From NCBI GenBank assembly GCA_009760855.2, contig WPIO01000010.1, positions 62,001-126,000 on the forward strand: a stretch of 64,000 nt of DNA, written 5' to 3'. This DNA comes from Cristatella mucedo. Its lineage: Eukaryota > Bryozoa > Phylactolaemata > Cristatellidae. This document shows, in pieces, positions 63,901-64,000 of the stretch. The number at the start of each line of letters is the position of its first letter. Within the stretch, counting starts at the first letter, position 1. The translations under genes were made by a program, and so were the position numbers. A model generated the notes under the pieces. That model had not been told where the DNA came from and searched no databases. It saw only the letters and a list, made by a program, of their open reading frames with translations.

Positions 63901-64000
63901 CACGCTGCTCTGACCCACTCGGTCTGGTTGCACGCGCTCATGGGCTGAGCGGGTGCTGCCACTCACGCCTAAAACCGTTGGCTAGCATGCCCCGTGCGTA
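27164..64000 (-). CDS. ECM29: Proteasome adaptor and scaffold ECM29 (partial, C-terminal ~60%)
   Basis: Ecm29 is a large HEAT-repeat protein that binds the 26S proteasome, bridging core and regulatory particles, and links it to membrane and motor partners. Twenty-six exons on the minus strand (61,942 down to 27,164) were placed by translated similarity to the human family member. All have GT...AG introns, agree in phase at every junction, and join to 3,426 nt: 1,141 codons plus stop. The family protein is about 1,845 residues and roughly 1,140 should remain from this point, so no internal exon seems lost. Strong words include [43 protein letters not shown] and [10 protein letters not shown]. 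The N-terminal ~700 residues are upstream of the window. The acidic loop near residue 775 is replaced by a less acidic linker. Introns range from tens of bases to ~4.5 kb and carry most of the window's repeats. Confidence 0.95.
27991..28001. repeat. G11 homopolymer
   Basis: Run of 11 guanines in the last ECM29 intron. Confidence 0.95.
28333..28394 (-). CDS. ECM29: ECM29 exon 26 (62 nt)
   Basis: Acceptor GCTGTTTGTAG, donor GTAACA. Encodes [20 protein letters not shown], matching the YSSVRTEALSVIELLLKK helix. Phase 2 in, 1 out. Confidence 0.92.
28760..28778 (-). CDS. ECM29: ECM29 microexon 25 (19 nt)
   Basis: The 19-nt exon CCAGGAAAGCCAAAAACGT lies between acceptor TTCTTGGCAG and donor GTGAGT. 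It carries phase 1 to phase 2 and supplies ARKAKN plus part of a valine, so the join reads CDCLARKAKNVHSTVRQE, aligning without a gap to the family's CKSITYSLENKTYSSVRTE. Without it exons 24 and 26 are out of frame. Confidence 0.88.
29100..29400 (+). mobile_element. CR1/L2-type LINE fragment (intronic, antisense to ECM29)
   Basis: The plus-strand frame contains [20 protein letters not shown] then [16 protein letters not shown], the RLDYCNSLLxGLP...VQNSAARLV signature of CR1/L2 ORF2. Truncated at both ends. Confidence 0.85.
29768..29874 (-). CDS. ECM29: ECM29 exon 24 (107 nt)
   Basis: Acceptor TTGATATTTTAG, donor GTACGT. Reads [20 protein letters not shown] then [14 protein letters not shown], matching the family's ALAEILLETCKSI helix. 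Phase 2 in, 1 out. Confidence 0.9.
31125..31134. repeat. G10 homopolymer beside ECM29 exon 23
   Basis: Ten guanines on the plus strand (C10 in the transcript) begin 11 bases inside the intron after the exon 23 splice donor. Confidence 0.95.
31146..31266 (-). CDS. ECM29: ECM29 exon 23 (121 nt)
   Basis: Acceptor CTGTCTTATAG, donor GTAAGC. Contains [20 protein letters not shown] then RAIVLK, matching the STWKVQLGVLQSM block. The apparent stop after VLK is the donor (CTCAA then GTAAGC). A G10 run on the plus strand lies just inside the intron. Phase 1 in, 2 out. Confidence 0.9.
31383..31505 (+). mobile_element. LINE-B 3' tail with (TTA)n
   Basis: GTTTGCAGCAAATGTAAAGC then GCCTAGAAAGAGATTGAGTT, CTCTGAAGGCGCTTTATCA and ATTATTATTATTA. 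GCGCCT... and ...AGGCGC can pair, forming the terminal stem-loop typical of this LINE group. This copy best shows the tail motif shared with SINE2. Confidence 0.85.
31506..32409. other. ECM29 intron, no repeat recognised
   Basis: Frames of ~115-120 codons exist on both strands (31,548-31,907 plus; 31,656-32,000 minus), but neither shows a known family. Exons 22 and 23 join in phase without them. The sequence is GC-richer than other introns here. Confidence 0.5.
32410..32704 (-). CDS. ECM29: ECM29 exon 22 (295 nt)
   Basis: Acceptor TTGGTTTCAG, donor GTTAGC. The largest exon in the window. Begins [12 protein letters not shown], contains [18 protein letters not shown] and an acidic stretch ([14 protein letters not shown]) at the place of the family's acidic NEEENEKEKE loop, and ends [13 protein letters not shown]. 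Phase 0 in, 1 out. Confidence 0.94.
33369..33408 (-). CDS. ECM29: ECM29 exon 21 (40 nt)
   Basis: Acceptor TTTGCTTGCAG, donor GTCGGT. Encodes [13 protein letters not shown]. Sequence similarity is modest, but the exon is needed to carry phase 2 to phase 0 between its neighbours and fills the right length. Confidence 0.85.
33508..33551 (-). CDS. ECM29: ECM29 exon 20 (44 nt)
   Basis: Acceptor CCTTATTTCAG, donor GTGAGT. Encodes [15 protein letters not shown], continuing directly from GRTWSGK as in the family. Phase 0 in, 2 out. Confidence 0.92.
33770..34075. repeat. CT-rich low-complexity block with (TC)n
   Basis: A pure TC run (about 33,798-33,860) continues into imperfect CT/CTGT/CTGCCT sequence to about 34,070. 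It creates a false Ser-Leu-rich frame on the plus strand and an Arg-Glu frame on the minus strand. Confidence 0.97.
34076..34385 (+). mobile_element. SINE2 copy split by a hAT element
   Basis: 34,076-34,177 reads GTAAATGTATTTGATGACCA, then GTGAAGGCCAGAATAGAGAT and TAGGTTCTCTTAGAG, the body and tail of SINE2 (compare 54,925-55,065). After the 187-bp hAT insert the SINE resumes as TCTTAAAAGGCTATGCAAAA, matching the family's TCTCAGGGTGCCATACAAGC. Confidence 0.7.
34178..34364 (+). mobile_element. SPIN-like hAT non-autonomous transposon (187 bp)
   Basis: The termini CAGTGGTTCTCAA and (in reverse) CAACGGTTCTCAA form short inverted repeats. The interior reads GCGACCCTTTAATACAGTTC then CTCATGTTGTGGTAACCCCC and AACCATAAAATTATT, and near the other end GGGGTCGTTCGACCCCCAAA and GACCCACAGGTTGAGAACCG. 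From memory this is the SPIN (SPACE INVADERS) hAT family, the same as rodent URR1 elements, known for horizontal spread among animals. Imperfect 8-bp flanks (TCTTAGAG / TCTTAAAA) fit hAT target duplication and split a SINE2. There is no coding capacity. The exact 3' end could be 34,360. Confidence 0.85.
34819..35030 (-). CDS. ECM29: ECM29 exon 19 (212 nt)
   Basis: Acceptor TTCTTCTGCAG, donor GTTCGT (weak beyond GT). Contains [18 protein letters not shown] and [10 protein letters not shown], matching the family's GIRLYLQE and LAGRTWAGK blocks. Phase 1 in, 0 out. Confidence 0.96.
35040..36490. other. ECM29 intron, no repeat recognised
   Basis: No exon or LINE motif found. The minus-strand frame at 36,045-36,440 (131 codons) has no family match and does not fit between exons 18 and 19, which already join in phase. 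Confidence 0.4.
36500..37545 (+). mobile_element. LINE-B copy, decayed, full 3' tail
   Basis: The plus strand reads [15 protein letters not shown] early, later [11 protein letters not shown], then broken RT C-terminal words. It ends with GTAAAGTGCCTAGAAAAAGA then TCAAGTTGTATGGGGTGCTA and GATGATTATTATTATTAC. Many stops; dead. It lies in the exon 18-19 intron, antisense to ECM29. Confidence 0.8.
38095..38825 (+). mobile_element. LINE (LINE-B type), 5'-truncated
   Basis: The plus strand includes an ACTAGCTTCCCATCAAGCAG block (LxWLPIKQ-like), AAATCCTTTGGAGAGAGTGC (KSFGES-like) and GACTTGAAAACATTTAAAAT. It ends with GGTGCCTAGAATAGGATTTT, CTCAAGGCACTATATAAATA and TTATTATTAA. The 3' end stops ~100 bases before ECM29 exon 18. 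Confidence 0.85.
38928..38984 (-). CDS. ECM29: ECM29 exon 18 (57 nt)
   Basis: Acceptor TGTTATTAG, donor GTCAGT. Encodes [19 protein letters not shown]; the paired tryptophans followed by VPG match the family's LWTEVW...VPG block. Phase 1/1. A LINE 3' tail ends about 100 bases downstream of its donor. The flanking introns are about 4.8 and 3.9 kb. Confidence 0.92.
39705..39781. repeat. TG-rich microsatellite
   Basis: GTGTGTGTGCCT units repeat several times, followed by a pure (GT)n run of about 24 bases. Confidence 0.95.
39838..40210 (-). mobile_element. LINE-A fragment
   Basis: The minus-strand frame (39,890-40,135) reads [20 protein letters not shown]-like sequence with FSAVLSC, the LINE-A C-terminal end. 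Both the 5' part and the last ~60 bases of the 3' terminus are missing. Confidence 0.85.
40215..41670. other. ECM29 intron, no repeat recognised
   Basis: Short frames only. No LINE motif, tRNA box or exon candidate seen. Confidence 0.4.
41675..41694. repeat. (CT)10 microsatellite at LINE-A 5' junction
   Basis: Pure CT run immediately before the LINE-A sequence starts. Confidence 0.9.
41695..43220 (+). mobile_element. LINE-A copy with most of the RT domain
   Basis: The plus strand encodes, in order, [56 protein letters not shown] (RT box with catalytic Asp), [26 protein letters not shown] (catalytic box), [15 protein letters not shown], and finally [20 protein letters not shown] and [20 protein letters not shown]. 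Scattered stops and frameshifts (e.g. after VKSVS and at IADI) break it. The 5' part, including any endonuclease, is absent. It ends with CTTTGTGGAGGTACAGACGG near 43,215. It lies in the exon 17-18 intron, antisense to ECM29. Confidence 0.93.
43521..43550 (-). CDS. ECM29: Candidate optional 30-nt ECM29 exon
   Basis: A CTCCCAG acceptor and GTGAGC donor enclose 30 bases. Inserted between exons 17 and 18 the segment keeps phase (1/1) and is open ([10 protein letters not shown]). Without it the frame also closes, so it could be an alternative exon in the variable linker or a chance pair of sites. There is no family similarity. Confidence 0.25.
43797..43958 (-). CDS. ECM29: ECM29 exon 17 (162 nt)
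   Basis: Acceptor GTATGATTGTAG, donor GTAAGA. Contains [20 protein letters not shown] followed by MHMT, matching the YSPDVLKNHA...LGMHE block. The last ~14 residues ([14 protein letters not shown] region) do not match the acidic linker seen in vertebrates. Phase 1/1. Confidence 0.9.
44683..44841 (-). CDS. ECM29: ECM29 exon 16 (159 nt)
   Basis: Acceptor TCGCTTACCAG, donor GTAAGG. Contains [20 protein letters not shown] and [10 protein letters not shown], both strong family blocks. Phase 1/1. The intron upstream holds a ~1.9-kb LINE-A copy. Confidence 0.97.
44842..45100. other. ECM29 intron segment, no feature
   Basis: No recognisable element between exon 16 and the LINE-A start. Confidence 0.4.
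45101..47083 (+). mobile_element. LINE-A copy, longest in window (~1.98 kb)
   Basis: The plus strand covers the RT from its N-terminal side: [80 protein letters not shown], a mutated catalytic box (YFCAED instead of YADD), [20 protein letters not shown] and the usual C-terminal words. The changed catalytic box and several frameshifts show it is inactive. It carries a C11 run at 45,186-45,196. The 5' boundary is approximate. It lies in the exon 15-16 intron, antisense to ECM29. Confidence 0.93.
45186..45196. repeat. C11 homopolymer
   Basis: Eleven cytosines within the 5' part of the LINE-A copy. Confidence 0.95.
47335..47491 (-). CDS. ECM29: ECM29 exon 15 (157 nt)
   Basis: Acceptor CACTGTTTGCAG, donor GTGAGC. 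Begins [12 protein letters not shown] and contains [20 protein letters not shown]. Phase 0 in, 1 out. Confidence 0.97.
47617..47676 (-). CDS. ECM29: ECM29 exon 14 (60 nt)
   Basis: Acceptor CTGCTTTTCAG, donor GTGGGT. Twenty codons, [20 protein letters not shown], matching the family's AKSSPMMETIN block. Phase 0/0. Confidence 0.94.
47849..48011 (-). CDS. ECM29: ECM29 exon 13 (163 nt)
   Basis: Acceptor GCCCTCTGCAG, donor GTACGA. Reads [18 protein letters not shown] and [20 protein letters not shown]. It is notably GC-rich compared with neighbouring introns. Phase 2 in, 0 out. Confidence 0.95.
48836..49005 (-). CDS. ECM29: ECM29 exon 12 (170 nt)
   Basis: Acceptor TTCCATGTAG, donor GTATGC. Begins [10 protein letters not shown] and contains [14 protein letters not shown] and [17 protein letters not shown]. 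Phase 0 in, 2 out. Confidence 0.95.
49372..49477 (-). CDS. ECM29: ECM29 exon 11 (106 nt)
   Basis: Acceptor CTGTTTTACAG, donor GTAGCC. Reads [15 protein letters not shown] then [20 protein letters not shown]. Phase 2 in, 0 out. Confidence 0.96.
50371..50425. repeat. Short direct duplication of part of the inverted repeat arm
   Basis: TTGGCTAAGTTCCTCGGCTG followed by AA-TAGCCTGGC and GGCAGTGAAGATAA recurs in the same orientation at 50,638-50,692, inside the left arm. This copy lies just outside the arm. Confidence 0.85.
50450..51836 (-). repeat. 1.37-kb inverted repeat, left arm
   Basis: The reverse complement matches 54,235-55,595 along its whole length. In the stretch 51,375-51,710 I count only about 5% mismatches plus small indels. 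The arm contains a reversed SINE2 (about 50,995-51,165) and a LINE RT fragment at its outer end, both also present in the other arm. It lies in the exon 10-11 intron of ECM29. Confidence 0.93.
50995..51165 (-). mobile_element. SINE2 copy (in left arm)
   Basis: In reverse: TGGTTTGGCTCAGTGGTTAA (A box region), GGCTTGCCTCGACCGAGGTC, GGCTCCAGCTCCGTGG, then CCAGAATACAGATTAAGTTC and TCTCAGGGCGCCATACAAGC. An ATATGAATATACGAATATAC-type run has expanded between body and tail. Confidence 0.88.
51926..51974. repeat. (TAA)16 microsatellite (LINE-B 3' end)
   Basis: Pure TAA run; in the minus-strand sense it is the (TTA)n that ends the adjacent LINE-B tail. Confidence 0.95.
51926..52060 (-). mobile_element. 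LINE-B 3' tail
   Basis: In reverse: GCGAATCTAAAGCGCCTAGA, AAGAGATTGAGTTCCATGAT, GGCGCTTATCAAATGTATTA. Same order as at 31.4 kb. Oriented with the ECM29 transcript. Confidence 0.85.
52066..52345 (+). mobile_element. LINE-A 3' end, internally diverged
   Basis: Reads GGCTGTGGAGCACCCTCCAC (coding RLWSTLHN, the WNSLP region). It ends AACGTCCCACATAGTCATAG and CTTTGTGGAATGGAGATACA, matching the LINE-A terminus. It ends ~110 bases before ECM29 exon 10. Confidence 0.75.
52454..52533 (-). CDS. ECM29: ECM29 exon 10 (80 nt)
   Basis: Acceptor GTTGTCTTGTAG, donor GTATGC. Encodes [16 protein letters not shown] then [10 protein letters not shown], matching the family's MDKY...MWRVRES block. Phase 0 in, 2 out. 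It lies, with exon 9, inside the spacer of the inverted repeat and only ~110 bases from a LINE-A 3' end. Confidence 0.95.
52708..52878 (-). CDS. ECM29: ECM29 exon 9 (171 nt)
   Basis: Acceptor ATCATTTGCAG, donor GTAAGT. Begins GAAFGF and contains [13 protein letters not shown] and [10 protein letters not shown]. 57 codons, phase 0/0. It lies in the spacer of the 1.37-kb inverted repeat. Confidence 0.97.
53280..53425 (-). mobile_element. SINE1 copy, well preserved
   Basis: In reverse: GGTCCCGAGGTCGTGGGTTC, AAATCCTGAGGTGGGCGATC, CTTTATCGCCACTGCAAGCA, then GTCGTAAAGGCTCTCCTGTCGC and AGAGGCTGTTAAATCAGCTA. The B box GGGTTCAAATCC fits the pol III consensus. Confidence 0.9.
53690..53775 (+). mobile_element. 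SINE2-like 5' fragment
   Basis: CTCGTTTGGCATAGTGGTTC fits a tRNA A box. It is followed by GTGCTCGCCCCGACCGAGGT and GTGAATGTATTTGATCGCCA, as in the SINE2 copy at 34.1 kb. Confidence 0.7.
54235..55595 (+). repeat. 1.37-kb inverted repeat, right arm
   Basis: Partner of 50,450-51,836 in reverse orientation. Inner landmark GGACAATGGACAGAGGGTAG; outer end inside a LINE RT fragment. It lies in the exon 8-9 intron, so the two arms bracket exons 9 and 10 across a spacer of about 2.4 kb. Confidence 0.93.
54925..55065 (+). mobile_element. SINE2 copy (in right arm)
   Basis: TGGTTTGGCTCAGTGGTTAA (A box region), CTCGGGCTCCAGCTCCGTGC, then TGCCAGAATAGAGATAAGGT and TCTCTCAGGGTGCCATACAA. The tail resembles the LINE-B 3' tail. 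Confidence 0.88.
55440..55640 (+). mobile_element. CR1/L2-type LINE fragment
   Basis: The plus strand reads [20 protein letters not shown] then [20 protein letters not shown], the DYCNSLL...[12 protein letters not shown]...LGSYDHITP signature of CR1/L2 ORF2. It crosses the outer end of the right arm. Confidence 0.85.
55685..55865 (+). mobile_element. SINE1 copy, plus strand, best preserved
   Basis: AATGGCTCACTAGGTAAAGC (A box region), CGACCTCGTCCCCGAGGTCG, B box GTGAGTTCGAATCCTGTGG, body GATCCTTTATCGCCACTGCA and AGCGGTGGTGATAGCCGTAA, 3' end AAAAGAGGCTGCTAAATCAG. Its tRNA-like head and A/B box spacing make this family pol III-type. Confidence 0.93.
56160..56235 (+). mobile_element. Possible LINE-B-like 3' tail
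   Basis: GTAAAGCGCTTGTATACATA then TTAGTTCGTATAGGAGCTAC and ATAAAAGACATTAG follows the LINE tail pattern loosely. Confidence 0.45.
56862..57100 (-). mobile_element. LINE-A fragment
   Basis: In reverse it matches the LINE-A C-terminal section: TGTGGAACTCATACCCACAA, AGATGAAATCTGTTGGCTAC, AATGGTCACCGAAAACCAGT. Strongly decayed. Confidence 0.75.
57388..57574 (-). CDS. ECM29: ECM29 exon 8 (187 nt)
   Basis: Acceptor CTCGATTGCAG, donor GTGAGT. Contains [20 protein letters not shown] and [15 protein letters not shown], near-identical to the most conserved stretch of the family. Phase 2 in, 0 out. Confidence 0.97.
58015..58135 (+). mobile_element. SINE1-related copy
   Basis: CTTAGCTCTGGGGGTTAGGC (A box region), CACGACCCAGGTCGTGGGTT with B box GGGTTCGAGAACC, then CTGCAAGTGGTGACGTG. 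The 3' part is lost. Confidence 0.75.
58500..58625 (-). pseudogene. Tc1-type transposase fragment, inverted copy
   Basis: In reverse: GTGACCCAGCCAGCCACCTG, ATTAAAACCCCATAGATCGT, TTATGGGACGATATTGGCAG, GGGGGCTGAGGCAGGG. This corresponds to the WPSQSxDLNPIDRxW block of the plus-strand fragment at 58,795, in opposite orientation. Confidence 0.75.
58787..58935 (+). pseudogene. Tc1-type transposase C-terminal fragment
   Basis: The frame reads [20 protein letters not shown] then RGAEAGF, the DLNPIE motif region of Tc1/mariner transposases (E replaced by D). It pairs with 58,500-58,625 as an inverted duplicate separated by about 170 bases. Confidence 0.8.
59314..59428 (-). CDS. ECM29: ECM29 exon 7 (115 nt)
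   Basis: Acceptor CTGCTTTTGCAG, donor GTAGGC. Reads [16 protein letters not shown] and LVDTLMTG, the conserved ASKGLGLVYE-type block. Phase 1 in, 2 out. Confidence 0.95.
59682..59796 (-). CDS. ECM29: ECM29 exon 6 (115 nt)
   Basis: Acceptor CCCTCTTGTAG, donor GTAGGC. Begins [13 protein letters not shown], following IRQ in the previous exon as the family requires. Ends in LLGEAD plus one base. Phase 0 in, 1 out. Confidence 0.94.
60458..60559 (-). CDS. ECM29: ECM29 exon 5 (102 nt)
   Basis: Acceptor CTTTTTCGTAG, donor GTAACT. Reads [20 protein letters not shown] then IRQ, matching the conserved ISPNPHVRQ-type block. 34 codons, phase 0/0. Confidence 0.93.
60724..60939 (-). CDS. ECM29: ECM29 exon 4 (216 nt)
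   Basis: Acceptor ATTGTTTGCAG, donor GTGAGC. Contains [20 protein letters not shown] and [12 protein letters not shown], among the best conserved stretches of the family. Exactly 72 codons, phase 0 at both ends. Confidence 0.96.
61243..61424 (-). CDS. ECM29: ECM29 exon 3 (182 nt)
   Basis: Acceptor CCTGTCTTTAG, donor GTGAAT. Reads [16 protein letters not shown]... and ends IRDSKVPYK. It matches the family segment before the LGYFPVGD block. Phase 1 in, 0 out. Confidence 0.9.
61753..61942 (-). CDS. ECM29: ECM29 exon 2 (190 nt)
   Basis: Acceptor TTCACTTGCAG, donor GTAGGA. Encodes residues 1-63 of the reconstructed part, starting [13 protein letters not shown] and ending [10 protein letters not shown]. 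It corresponds to the HEAT repeat before the central region. Incoming phase 0, outgoing phase 1. This is the most upstream exon I can support well. Confidence 0.85.
62230..62345 (-). mobile_element. Possible tRNA-like SINE remnant
   Basis: In reverse: GCCTCCAAGTCTTGCACCTC, ACTACCCCAAGGGGTTGTAG, GTTCCAATG. The layout resembles the middle of SINE2 with a weak B box. Confidence 0.4.
62405..62565 (-). mobile_element. SINE1 copy
   Basis: In reverse: GCACACTAGGTAAGGTGGTT, CACGACCTCGCTCCCGAGGT, B box GTGGGTTCGATTCC, CTTTATCTCCAATGCAAGCG, ATAGCCGTAAAGGCTCTTTT, AGAGGCTGTTTAATCAGCTA. Confidence 0.9.
62590..63540 (-). mobile_element. CR1/L2-type LINE copy, decayed
   Basis: Minus-strand words in order: [32 protein letters not shown]-like, LQWLPIKH-like, [31 protein letters not shown]. 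These follow the CR1/L2 ORF2 C-terminal pattern with stops and shifts. It occupies most of the sequence between ECM29 exon 2 and the window edge, sense-oriented to the gene. Confidence 0.85.
63967..64000 (-). CDS. ECM29: Possible upstream ECM29 exon, partial, tentative
   Basis: The minus strand is open to the window edge and reads [11 protein letters not shown], followed by a good donor (GTGAGT, 63,961-63,966). It could fit a HEAT helix of ECM29. However, its outgoing phase (1) does not match the next accepted exon (61,942, phase 0), so at least one more exon would be needed, and I could not identify one. Confidence 0.35.

Overview
The window is animal (metazoan) nuclear DNA, probably from an invertebrate. 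It has a spliced gene with 26 supported exons, GT/AG introns, and dense interspersed repeats: CR1/L2-type LINEs, tRNA-derived SINEs, Tc1 and hAT DNA transposons, and a Ty3/gypsy-type LTR element. I cannot name the species. There is no operon, CRISPR array or other prokaryotic feature.

Right part (about 27.1-64.0 kb). One host gene lies on the minus strand: an orthologue of ECM29 (human ECPAS/KIAA0368), the HEAT-repeat adaptor and scaffold of the 26S proteasome. I placed 26 coding exons by translated similarity plus GT/AG boundaries. Their phases agree at every junction. They join into 1,141 codons plus stop, about the length expected for the C-terminal ~60% of the family. The 3' end is at 27,164. 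The N-terminal ~700 residues lie beyond the right edge, apart from a doubtful fragment at 63,967-64,000. Exons range from 19 to 295 nt.

The introns hold most of the repeats: LINE copies at 29.1, 31.4, 36.5, 38.1, 39.8, 41.7, 45.1, 52.1, 55.4, 56.9 and 62.6 kb, SINEs, simple repeats, a SPIN-like hAT element at 34.2 kb, an inverted pair of Tc1 fragments at 58.5-58.9 kb, and a ~1.37-kb inverted repeat (50.45-51.84 and 54.24-55.60 kb) whose arms flank two exons.

Left part (1 to about 27 kb). I recognise no host gene here. The open frames are short and mostly start and stop at random. The recognisable content is mobile: LINE-A copies (3.9-4.9, 19.4-21.3, 22.5-23.2 kb), SINEs, a probable solo LTR inside a SINE (5.3-5.6 kb), a three-LTR gypsy-type composite with a 5-bp target duplication (10.99-13.15 kb), a GC-rich inverted repeat pair with minisatellites (18.8-20.6 kb), and a Tc1 fragment (25.8 kb).

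I found no clearly new biological system. The most interesting points are the SPIN-like element, the inverted repeat around two ECM29 exons, the phase-verified 19-nt microexon, the three-LTR composite, and a SINE family that shares its 3' tail with a resident LINE.
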